Origin: Paeniglutamicibacter gangotriensis Lz1y
GTDB lineage: Bacteria > Actinomycetota > Actinomycetes > Actinomycetales > Micrococcaceae
DNA length: 43,766 nt
Assembly (NCBI RefSeq): GCF_000348945.1
Contig: NZ_AOCK01000016.1
Location: 1-43,766, forward strand
Reading direction: 5' to 3'
Shown in pieces: positions 35,861 to 43,704 of this stretch. The notes beneath the pieces are model-generated. The model had not been told where the DNA came from. It was given only the letters and a program-made list of their open reading frames with translations, and searched no databases. The position numbers were made by a program, and so were the translations under genes. Each line of letters starts with the position of its first letter. The first letter of the stretch is position 1.

Positions 35861-36224
35861 GGTTCTCCAGGGGAAAAAGTGCAGGAATGAGCCTGATGGA
35901 GTGATGCTTGGGTGCCCCAAACCCACTCACTGCGTAGATGGTGTCGGCGGGCAGCCGACCGAATGCATTGGTCGGTCCGGCAAATGCCACCTGTTGTTCG
36001 GCAGTGCTTTTTCCGTGGCGTTCATCGCCGATCGCAGCTGTCGCGTGACAGCTGGGATCACCGCAGCAAGCAAGGAAGTGGAGCAGGTCAAGACATGGTC
36101 GGCGATCCTGGGCACGGATAATGTGGTGGCACCAAGGACGGCTTTAGCCTCAGTGCTTATCGGGGCTTCTGTGGCGGAAACGGGCACGAAAAAGGGATGG
36201 CTGGCCCGGGGCAAGCCATTGGTT
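35861..36224. other. gap between DUF6153 copy 2 and BNR lipoprotein genes
   Basis: No convincing gene in 364 bases; the open frames lack ribosome sites and known motifs. A dyad CAGCTGTC-GCGT-GACAGCTG lies at 36035-36054, a possible hairpin or operator. Confidence 0.4.
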
Positions 36225-36674
36225 TTACGTGCGGCTGATCGAGAGCTGAACCAGTGAAGGTGTGGTGCGGGCGCGGCTTGGTGGGAACCAGGTCACCGGC
36301 GGGGCAGCGAGCCCGCGCCCGGGGACCGGTCGGAAGGCTCGGGACACCAGGTGTAAGAAGATTCCGCCGAGGGACAGGGCCAGGATACACATGCCGAGCA
36401 CGGCCGATTCCATGCCGCCCAGGGAATCCCCGGCAAAAGAGGCATTGGAATCGTCGACAGGGGCGTGCTGCGCCGGCGCCGACAGGTGGGTCAGGTCCCG
36501 GGAGGAATCCGGAGTCCCTGCCTGCTCGGTGACTGTGACAGGGGAACCATGTGTTGCGTGCGGTACCTGGTGGTCCACGCCGAGGATATGCATCGCGAGC
36601 AGGCCAAGGATCAGGGCCACCATCAGGAACGCAGGGCGAATCACCGAGGGCAGGATTGCTCGTCGTTTGTTCAC
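36225..36674 (-). CDS. DUF6153-like membrane protein (copy 2)
   Basis: A 149-residue protein. The first membrane segment (AFLMVALILGLLAMHILGVDH) and the C-terminal PSLVQLSISRT match copy 1 at 31439. A second hydrophobic segment (AVLGMCILALSLGGIFLHLVS, about 85-108) is present here, with one Cys. GTG 36674 follows GGAAAGGAAG at 6 bases; the open frame extends 84 bases upstream without a better start. The two copies flank the copB/GNAT/BNR group and suggest duplication or two merged metal modules. Confidence 0.72.
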   Translation of the reverse strand: MNKRRAILPSVIRPAFLMVALILGLLAMHILGVDHQVPHATHGSPVTVTEQAGTPDSSRDLTHLSAPAQHAPVDDSNASFAGDSLGGMESAVLGMCILALSLGGIFLHLVSRAFRPVPGRGLAAPPVTWFPPSRARTTPSLVQLSISRT

Positions 36675-37007
36675 GGCGGGCTTCCTTTCCCAGTAGTTTC
36701 GGACCTGTTCGTGCGGCGTTCCGGAGAGCTGGCCGGGATTCAGGTCAACGCGCCACAACTATGGTGCAGTGAGCCACCCGGTACGCGTCGAGAACCAGGT
36801 GGGGCCCGCGGCTGTTGCCGGTGCCATGGCACCGGGTGCGACTGCCAAAACGCAGGGCCATCGAAACCACGGCCATGGGTCCGGTGCTCCGGATGACTCT
36901 GCATCATTTTACGGGAGCGTGCATCCGAAAGGACAATCACGCAGTACCTCCACCCGACGGGGCCGTCCCCAAACACAGAATTCATCATCCGGCATTCCGG
37001 CTCAGCG
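36675..37007. other. intergenic region with an 18-base palindrome
   Basis: No convincing gene. CCGGTGCCATGGCACCGG at 36818-36835 is a perfect palindrome about 145 bases upstream of DUF6153 copy 2. It may be an operator. The rest shows no recognised site. Confidence 0.35.
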
Positions 37008-37386
37008 GTGAAGATCCCACGTGCACGGTTCGGGGTTGGCCTTTTCGCTGTGGGGATCGTCGTCCTCGCGCCATGGCCCGCGACGCTCTACGCGGCAGCA
37101 GTCCTCATCGGCATCACGACACCTCTTGCGTTTGCCCAGCTCGCCGCAACAACTCCTCCGGAACAAATGGACCGAACCGTGGGATCGGCAGAACTCGACC
37201 GGCAAATCGGTGACTCCGGAGGACACTTTCCTCGTCGGCTCGATCGCAATGGCAGTCAGCATCGCTGCGGGGTTCGGAGTGCTCGTGCTCCTCGCATCCG
37301 TCGCATCGTTACTGTGCGCGACATTTCTGCACACCCTTGCCCCGCCCGTGAAAGCAGAAGGTCAATCCTATGGGGAACCGAAATGA
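37008..37386 (+). pseudogene. MFS transporter fragment, frameshifted
   Basis: Two overlapping frames together read like the C-terminal end of a major-facilitator protein. Frame 1 (from 37008) gives RFGVGLFAVGIVVLAPWPATLYAA..., then LAATTPPEQMDRTVGSAELDRQIGDSGG. Frame 2 continues with TFLVGSIAMAVSIAAGFGVLVLLASVA from about 37224 to the stop at 37386. The switch lies near 37220. The N-terminal nine or so helices are missing. It looks like debris left by rearrangement beside the transposase. Confidence 0.55.
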
Positions 37387-37412
37387 CAGGCACTTACGAC
37401 ACTGAACTAATC

Positions 37413-37454
37413 CTTAGCGTCGGATATTTCACTTTTTCACATTATGGCCGCCCC
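37413..37454 (-). repeat. Tn3-like terminal repeat abutting the tnpA stop
   Basis: On the minus strand it reads GGGGCGGCCATAATG... and ends ATCCGACGCTAAG (42 bases). GGGG and ACGCTAAGGA match the Tn3 pattern and the inner end of the left repeat, but the middle differs. Its inner end points left, so formally it is the right end of something lying to the left, not of tnpA. Confidence 0.45.
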
Positions 37455-37456
37455 TC

Positions 37457-40400
37457 TCACTCCTCATCGGGGTTCCGGAAGGGTCGAAGCTGCGTGCCAG
37501 TGGCGTCCGCAGCGAAAGAGTAGCGGCCCAGCATGTTGATGTGTTCCGATCCCAGCGGCGAAAGACGCTTCACATCCTCATCGGCAACACCTGCTCCCCG
37601 GCCGCGGAGCTCGGTGAGCGCGGCATCCAGGTAGCGGGTGTTCCACAAGATGACCGCGTTCAGGACCAAGCCGAGGGCGCCGAGCTGGTCTTCCTGGCCT
37701 TCCCGGTAAGACTGGCGTATCTGCCCCCTCCTGCCGTGGAAGATAAGCCTGGCCAGGGCATGCCGGGATTCCTGCAGCGTCAGCTGCGTGTGGATTTGCC
37801 GGCGGTAACCCTCGTCGGCATCGATGAAGTCCAGCAGGTGCTCGGTCTTGGCGATCCTGCCGTACTCCGCCAATGCCTTTCCGAGCAGGGTGGGTGTCCC
37901 TCCGCCCTGGGTGACCCGCAGGATTTCCGAGGCGCGCACGGTCCCGGCGGTCAGGGATCCGGCCAGGTGGAGCATGTCTGGCCAATTGGTCGTGATCAGA
38001 TCCATGTTGATGCGGTTGCGGCCGGCCACCGCGTTCAGCTCCCCGTAGTCCGCCGCGGTGTCGATGCGCCAGAACCGCTGGTCCGGCAACCCCGCCAGGC
38101 GGGGCGAGAACCGGTATCCGAGCAGGGTGAAAAGCCCGAAAACCTGGTCCGAGTAGGAGGCCGTGTCGGTGGCGACCATCTCGGGGCGTTGGCCCCCTTC
38201 GAGATCGAGCAGCCCGTCCAGAATGTGCAGGGAATCGCGGACCGTTCCCGGGACGACGACGGCGCCCAGGCCGGAGACCTGGTCGTTGAGATAGTTCAGC
38301 CAGGTCAGGCCGCGGCCCTGGCCGAAGTAGCGCGGATTCGCCCCGGCATTGACGGTGGACACCGGCACCACGAACCGCATCCCGTCGACGGACGCCAGCA
38401 GGCCGGTGCCCCAGCGCTGCGCGAGTCCGAGACCGGACTGGGCTTGGATGAGGCGGGCGTTGGCCGCGCGCAGCGTATCGGCGCGCACATAGTTCTGGTC
38501 GACGTGGCTCAGGCGTCCGCGGGTCAGGGCGGGGTGGCCGTCCTTGACCACAGGTGTCAGCCCTACGTTGCAGGCCTCGGCGACCAGGATGGCGGCGACG
38601 GAGACATCGAGCCGGCCCATCCTCGCGGAGGCCTCCGAGACGTGGCTGAATTCCGAGAGGAAACCCGTCCAGGAATGCACTTCCAGCAGCACATCGGGCA
38701 GGTCCACCCGCGGCAGCATCCCTGAGACCAGCCCCCGCAACTGCGCCAGGGACTCCGGTATCGTCTTGGCTTCCAGGGGTGAGAGGTGGACCTTTCCGGC
38801 GTCGTCAATGCGTACCGCGGGATGACCTGCCAGCTGGCCTGCCGCCGCACGATAGCGGGCATCCAGGCGGTGGCGGACACCCTGAAGGTGCTCTGCGGGC
38901 TCTTCGGGCAGCTGGAGTGCCCTCAAGGTCTCGTTCTTGGTTTCCTGCCACGCCGGATCGCTCAGCAACCGCGCCCTGGGATCTCCCCAGCGGCGCCCGC
39001 CCACCACGAAGATGTCCCTGCGCCGCAGCGCCTTGTGCACGGCATCCATCACCGCCACCGTGTAGGCCTTGCGATTGATGTCATCCGAAGCCGTGACGAG
39101 GCGCTGCCATGCCGGCGAGAGCACGGACAGGTCAACCTCGCCCGGGGCCTTTCTGCGGCCGTCCAGGATCTCCGGCAGCGCTGCCAGTGCCGCCAGCGTT
39201 GGCGCCCCGCCCGCGGTGGACCCGAAGGGTGCCGCCGCGGCCAACGTCGGCAGGAATGACCGTACGGTGGTGAACCTGCGCATCATCTGCGCCGCAGTGT
39301 CGCCCTCGGTGCCTTCGGGATTCACCAATTCGTTCACCACGTCCACCGCGGCGCGTAGCTCGGGCAGGGAAACCTGCTCGGCCAGCGCCGAGGCGGTCTC
39401 TGTGCTGGAATATTGAGTGTTGCTCAGGACCTCGACCAGTGTTTTCGCGGCCTTTGCCAGCTGCAGTGAGGCCTTGGACAAGCGGGGCAGTGACTTCAAG
39501 CGGGCGGCAGTGGATTCCCTGGTTGCCTTGCGCAGAACGCGTTCGGTGACAATGGCGTCCAGGGCGTCACACAAGTCATCGGCAACCTCCGACGTCAAGG
39601 CGCGCACGGCACAGAGCAGGGTTGCGCCCCGGCGCTGGCCCGATAGTCCTCGAAGCGATGAGGCCTTGCCCGCCAACCCGTAGCGGGCCAGGGCATTCAT
39701 GCGGCTCTCGGGGATCGTCTGTACATCGATGGTCCCGGCCCCCAGGGCCCGCAGGCGTGCCAGCCGGTCCAGCTGCCGCAGCAATTCCGGCACCGATACC
39801 CTCGAGGGCCCGGTCCGCAGCCTTTCCCACGCGGTCAGCCTGGAGCCGTCCCCAACGCGCAGCAGGCCTTCCAGCTCCAGGACCAGGGCGGGTCCGGCCG
39901 CATCGACCAGCATGGTATAAAGACGTTCATTGGATCCGGCACGGACCTCCGAGACCAGGCGCGTCAACGTGGAGACGCCGGGGAGAAGGACCTTGCGCTC
40001 GCGCAGCCAGAGGGCCGCCCGTTCAAACAGGCGCACCGGTCCCTCCGGCGAGGTCCACGCGCGGGCCGAAAGGAAAAGCCTCAGCTCCTCGTGCTTGGCC
40101 GGATCGGCCAATTCCATGTACCCGTACACGGTGGAGATTTCCGCGGCGTGCTCGTAAGCGGTCTGTCCCCGTTGCGCGTAGAGCTTGAGAACGGAGGCAT
40201 CGGCAATGCCCAGCTGCCCGGCCAGGGATTCCACCACCGGCCACGGGACTGCCAGCGGATCCGTCAGGAACCGTCCCACCGCCCGCACCGTGATCAGTTG
40301 GACGGCGAATCCCAGGCGGTTGTGCTTTCCCCGGCGACGACCAACGACTGACAGGTCGGCATCGTCCAACCAACAGAAGCGTTCCAGGTCCTCCGCCGGT

Positions 40401-40471
40401 AACTCGTCGGGGAATCTGCCGAACCCTGCGGCCTGCTCATCACTTAGAAAATCGACCGCCATGGAACCCAT
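37457..40471 (-). CDS. tnpA: Tn3-family transposase
   Basis: A 1004-residue DDE transposase of normal Tn3 length and apparently intact. Recognisable are the N-terminal DUF4158-like part (FLSDEQAAGFGRFPDELPAEDL, then FCWLDDADL), the catalytic region with LLASVDGMRFVVPV (first Asp) and MVATDTASYSDQVFGLFTLLGY (second Asp), and the Glu near REGQEDQLGALGLVLNAVILWN. ATG 40471 starts 17 bases inside the right repeat, whose AAGGAG may serve as a distant ribosome site. tnpA reads away from this repeat, unusual for Tn3, where the transposase normally ends next to a terminal repeat. Confidence 0.94.
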   Translation of the reverse strand: MGSMAVDFLSDEQAAGFGRFPDELPAEDLERFCWLDDADLSVVGRRRGKHNRLGFAVQLITVRAVGRFLTDPLAVPWPVVESLAGQLGIADASVLKLYAQRGQTAYEHAAEISTVYGYMELADPAKHEELRLFLSARAWTSPEGPVRLFERAALWLRERKVLLPGVSTLTRLVSEVRAGSNERLYTMLVDAAGPALVLELEGLLRVGDGSRLTAWERLRTGPSRVSVPELLRQLDRLARLRALGAGTIDVQTIPESRMNALARYGLAGKASSLRGLSGQRRGATLLCAVRALTSEVADDLCDALDAIVTERVLRKATRESTAARLKSLPRLSKASLQLAKAAKTLVEVLSNTQYSSTETASALAEQVSLPELRAAVDVVNELVNPEGTEGDTAAQMMRRFTTVRSFLPTLAAAAPFGSTAGGAPTLAALAALPEILDGRRKAPGEVDLSVLSPAWQRLVTASDDINRKAYTVAVMDAVHKALRRRDIFVVGGRRWGDPRARLLSDPAWQETKNETLRALQLPEEPAEHLQGVRHRLDARYRAAAGQLAGHPAVRIDDAGKVHLSPLEAKTIPESLAQLRGLVSGMLPRVDLPDVLLEVHSWTGFLSEFSHVSEASARMGRLDVSVAAILVAEACNVGLTPVVKDGHPALTRGRLSHVDQNYVRADTLRAANARLIQAQSGLGLAQRWGTGLLASVDGMRFVVPVSTVNAGANPRYFGQGRGLTWLNYLNDQVSGLGAVVVPGTVRDSLHILDGLLDLEGGQRPEMVATDTASYSDQVFGLFTLLGYRFSPRLAGLPDQRFWRIDTAADYGELNAVAGRNRINMDLITTNWPDMLHLAGSLTAGTVRASEILRVTQGGGTPTLLGKALAEYGRIAKTEHLLDFIDADEGYRRQIHTQLTLQESRHALARLIFHGRRGQIRQSYREGQEDQLGALGLVLNAVILWNTRYLDAALTELRGRGAGVADEDVKRLSPLGSEHINMLGRYSFAADATGTQLRPFRNPDEE

Positions 40472-40487
40472 TCAACAGGCAGCGGAC

Positions 40488-40527
40488 TCCTTAGCGTGAA
40501 TTTCCGGGCCGATCATCCTTATAAACG
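40488..40527 (-). repeat. right-side terminal repeat, inner half only well matched
   Basis: Bases 40488-40506 are the exact inverted copy of 23382-23400 (19 bases). The outer 21 bases (to 40527) match the left end only in part and lack the CCCC end. Either the repeat has diverged, or a later insertion or deletion replaced its outer half. Confidence 0.6.
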
Positions 40528-40533
40528 CAATTT

Positions 40534-40730
40534 CATCTGATGTTCTATTGCGGGCACTTTGAACATTCCGAGAGATTTCGCCATTGGGTCAGGTCAGAGG
40601 CATAACCCGGCGCGGGGCTCTCTCGGACGAGCCAGCCCGGTGGGGCTGGTGTGCGGCCATGAAATTCCTTTTGACCTGAACCCTTGTAATCGATTTACAT
40701 CTGATGAAAGATACATTCACCTGATGTAAG
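40534..40730. repeat. CAYCTGATG repeats and dyads upstream of the recombinase trio
   Basis: CATCTGATG occurs at 40534-40542 and 40698-40706, and CACCTGATG at 40718-40726. The last two lie within a dyad with 7-base arms TTACATC (40696-40702) and GATGTAA (40723-40729). Such arm-like repeats directly before a tyrosine recombinase gene could be its binding sites or an operator. Confidence 0.45.
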
Positions 40731-40750
40731 CGGTGAAGGGGTGATTTTTG

Positions 40751-41872
40751 ATGGTCGGAAACGGCTTCGAACGAGGGGCGGTGGGACTCCATCTGCTCGG
40801 TAATCTGCCGCTGCTGCGGCCGGAGGAGCAGGTCTTCACCGCCATGCTTGACGGCTGGCGCAACCAGCAGCTGGCGCGGAACCTGGCTTTCTCCACGATC
40901 GAGGGCCGCGAGAATGCTGTGCGGTCATTCATCCACCACGCCGATGCCTTTCCGTGGACCTGGACCCCGCAAATGGTCGATGAGTGGATGGGTGATCTGC
41001 GTTCGGTCCGGAACCTGCGTCGCTCCACGTTGCGGAACTACCAAGGCACCATCCGTTCGTTCTGTGCCTTTATTACCGATCCCGGCTATGGCTGGGCCAC
41101 CGTCTGCCAGGAACGCTTCGGAACCCACCCGATCCAGGTGATCCACGAGTGGAACGCCGCCGTGCATGTCCAGGAAGCCGAGGCAGGACCGGCCAAGCGA
41201 GCCTTCACCCGCGATGAACTACAGGCATTCTTTGACCATGCCGATGAACAGGTCAGCCGGGTGCGCGGGCAAGGACGCAAGGGCTGGCTGCCGGCATTCC
41301 GTGACGCAATGCTCTTCAAGACCGCATACGCCTTCGGACTGCGCCGCAACGAGACGAGGATGCTTGATGTTGTGGACTTTGGCCGCAACCCCCGGGGCCC
41401 TGAGTTCGGGGAATACGGCGTCCTCTACGTCCTCCACGGCAAGGCAAACAAAGGCTCCCCACCCAAACGCCGCAGCGTGCTGACGGTCTTCGACTGGTCA
41501 GCGGAGATCCTGCAGCAATGGAATGAAGAAGTCCGTCCGATGTTCCCAACGGCCAAGGCCGGGGCATTATGGCCCTCGGAACGATCCGCACACGTGGGCT
41601 TCACCCAGATGAACACCCGCTTCGGCACCTACCGGGACAGCCTGGGCCTGGACCAGGGACTGGACTTCCATTCCTTCCGGCGTTCCTACGTCACGCACCT
41701 GATCGAGGATGGCTGGGACGCCCGATTCGTCCAGGAACAGGTCGGCCACGAACACGCATCCACCACCTCGATCTATACCTGTGTCTCTTCCGACTTCCGC
41801 ACCAGGACGCTCCGCCGCGCCCTGGACACCGCTGTTGCTGCTGCCCTGAAGCTTGAAAGGAAACCACAATGA
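40751..41872 (+). CDS. tyrosine recombinase/integrase (first gene of trio)
   Basis: A 373-residue recombinase. The core-binding domain spans about 25-130 (RNLAFSTIEGRENAVRSF). Catalytic residues are visible: R198 in AFGLRRNE, the Lys of LHGKANKG, H307-x-x-R310 in HSFRRSY, H333 in VGHEHAS and nucleophile Y342 in SIYTCVS. It should cut and rejoin DNA through a phosphotyrosine link. ATG 40751 follows AAGGGG. The stop overlaps the next gene by 4 bases (ATGA). Confidence 0.93.
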   Translation: MVGNGFERGAVGLHLLGNLPLLRPEEQVFTAMLDGWRNQQLARNLAFSTIEGRENAVRSFIHHADAFPWTWTPQMVDEWMGDLRSVRNLRRSTLRNYQGTIRSFCAFITDPGYGWATVCQERFGTHPIQVIHEWNAAVHVQEAEAGPAKRAFTRDELQAFFDHADEQVSRVRGQGRKGWLPAFRDAMLFKTAYAFGLRRNETRMLDVVDFGRNPRGPEFGEYGVLYVLHGKANKGSPPKRRSVLTVFDWSAEILQQWNEEVRPMFPTAKAGALWPSERSAHVGFTQMNTRFGTYRDSLGLDQGLDFHSFRRSYVTHLIEDGWDARFVQEQVGHEHASTTSIYTCVSSDFRTRTLRRALDTAVAAALKLERKPQ

Positions 41873-42201
41873 AACGCCATGTCAGTTACCAGTGGATGCT
41901 GCGGGAGGTCATGGCCACCCGAGGGATCTTCACCGCCACCGACCTATCCCCGCTGCTGCTCCAGCGTGGCATCGAGCTGTCCTCGGTGCAGGTCTGGCGG
42001 TTGGTCACCCGGATCCCCGAGCGACTCTCCCTACCGGTCCTCGCCGCGCTCTGCGACATCCTGGATGTGACCCCCGCAGAGCTGATCGCCACCCGGGCAG
42101 AGGCCGTGGCCCCGCGCCGCACGGCCACCGCTGGCGCCGAAGTCGTGGACTTTACCGCCACCATTCGGCCCAAGCGCGCCAGGATCACCCCCGAACCGTG
42201 A
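41869..42201 (+). CDS. XRE/Cro-like small DNA-binding protein (second gene of trio)
   Basis: A 110-residue protein. Residues 1-75 resemble an XRE-type helix-turn-helix (MLREVMATRGIFTATDLSPLL, then SSVQVWRLVTRIPERLSLPV, LCDILDVTPAELI), followed by an Arg/Thr-rich tail. It overlaps the recombinase before it and the zinc-ribbon protein after it by 4 bases each, so it is translated as part of one unit. Roles as regulator or as recombination directionality factor are both possible. Confidence 0.8.
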   Translation: MKRHVSYQWMLREVMATRGIFTATDLSPLLLQRGIELSSVQVWRLVTRIPERLSLPVLAALCDILDVTPAELIATRAEAVAPRRTATAGAEVVDFTATIRPKRARITPEP

Positions 42202-43704
42202 GCCCGGCCTACGACAGTCGTGAGAAGTATGAGCGGTGGCACGTGCGCACCTGTGTCCGCTGCGGCCGGTGGGCTGCCAAAGCGGCGAACTGGTCGGATG
42301 GACCAATCTGCCGGAACTGCCTGGACAATGCCACCCGCACCTACGGTTCCTGCCCCTGCTGCGATGCCGAACGACTGCTGCCGGGCAGGGACGGTGCGGG
42401 GGCGCCTATCTGCCGGGACTGCGCGGGAATTACCCGGGATTTTTTCTGCAACCGTTGCCGCTTTGAAGGACGACTGCTCGGTAAAAGACTGTGTGAAGGA
42501 TGCACCCTCACCGACCGGTTGAGGGCACTTCTTGATGATGGCACCGGCCGCATCCACCCACCCTTGATCCCGCTGTTCGATCAGCTGAGGACCATGCAGC
42601 AGCCAGCACTGGGGCTGGGCTGGCTCAGGAGTCCACAACCCCAAGCCCTGCTCAGTGATCTTGCCTCCGGTCGGCTCGAGTTGACCCAAGAAGCGTTCCA
42701 GCAACTGCCCAATTGGAGAAGCGCGGCCTATTTACGCGACCTGCTCATGCAAAGCGGCATCCTGCCCCTCAAGGACAGGCAGCTCCTGCTCTTCGAACGG
42801 TGGTTGGACACCCATCTGGCAGCCGTGACGGATTTGGAGCACGCCCGGCTGCTGCGCCGTTTCGCCACCTGGCACCAACTCCGCAAGCTCCGGGCCAAGG
42901 CAGCCAAGGCCCCGCTGGGCATCTCTCCGACCAAAATGGCCCCAGGCCTTGGCGTTCCTGATCTGGATCAACCGCCGCGGCACGGCCCTCAACCACACCC
43001 GGCAAACCGATTTGGATCTCTGGCAAAGCGAGAATTACTCGACACGCCGCTCATCCAACGCATTTCTGACGTGGTGCATGAAAATCGGCACCATGCCCGT
43101 CCTGACCGTCCATTACCGCAAGTCAAGCGCCCAGACACCCATGGGCCAACACCACAGAATCAACGCCATCCAGCGACTCCTCACCGAGGAGAGCATCCCG
43201 CTGCCTGCCAGAATCGCCGGGCTGCTGGTACTGCTCTACGCCCAACCGGTAACGCGCATCTTGAGACTCAGAACCAGCGACATCACCACCGACGGTGGCA
43301 CCACCACCATTCGTCTGGGAGATCCGCCGACGCCGGTACCCGAACCGCTGGCCCGGATCTTGCATGATTATGTGGCAAACCGCCCCCACATGGATTCGGC
43401 AACAAATCCCGGATCTTGCTGGCTGTTCCCGGGGCACCGCGCCGGAGAACCCCTTCACCAGTCCACGCTTCTCAGTTTCCTTCACAAACTAGGCATCCCG
43501 CCCCAACGTGGACGAATCTCCGCGATACGACACCTTGCGCTCCAGATCCCGGCACCTGTCCTTGCCCAAGCCCTGGGCTACCACCACACCAGCACCACCA
43601 GGATCGCCGCCGAAGCAGGATCACCCTGGAGTGGCTATGCAGCAGGGGCCCATGACCCATCGGCCACAGCCGGGACGCCACATGAATACAGACCACTTGA
43701 ATAG
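42198..43704 (+). pseudogene. zinc-ribbon plus degenerate integrase-like protein (third gene of trio), frameshifted
   Basis: The N-terminal part from GTG 42198 has six CxxC pairs (CVRC, CRNC, CPCC, CRDC, CNRC, CEGC) within 95 residues, then a helical middle ending near GISPTK. The reading frame then shifts by +1 near 42930-42950, and the continuation ALAFLIWINRRGTALNHTRQ runs to 43704. The C-terminal part looks like an integrase catalytic domain (TRILRLRTSDIT, WLFPGHRAGEPLHQ, ALGYHHTSTTRIAAEAG) but lacks the Tyr nucleophile at the expected place. Relatives I recall also lack it, so it may be a non-catalytic partner. Here the shift probably inactivates it unless it is a sequencing error. Confidence 0.72.

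Larger units (their letters stand above)
23361..40527. mobile_element. Tn3-family-like metal-resistance transposon or mosaic of several
   Basis: The proposed element runs from a 38-base GGGG...CTAAG terminal repeat at the end of the amidohydrolase gene to a partly matching repeat upstream of tnpA. It carries a serine resolvase with a res-like site at the left, metal-resistance cargo, and a full Tn3 transposase at the right. The inner 19 bases of the two ends are a perfect inverted match, but the right outer 21 bases diverge and lack CCCC. No matching 5-base target duplication was found. An extra repeat at 37413 suggests nested or fused elements rather than one clean transposon. Confidence 0.5.

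Noticed and set aside
35727-36257. A 176-codon plus-strand frame between the BNR and DUF6153 genes
   Set aside because: It overlaps both minus-strand genes antisense, lacks a ribosome site and has no recognisable motif.
40586-40596. GGTCA near the right side as the target duplication of the left end (GGTCA at 23356-23360)
   Set aside because: It does not adjoin any terminal repeat (it is about 60 bases past the right repeat) and 5-base matches are expected by chance.
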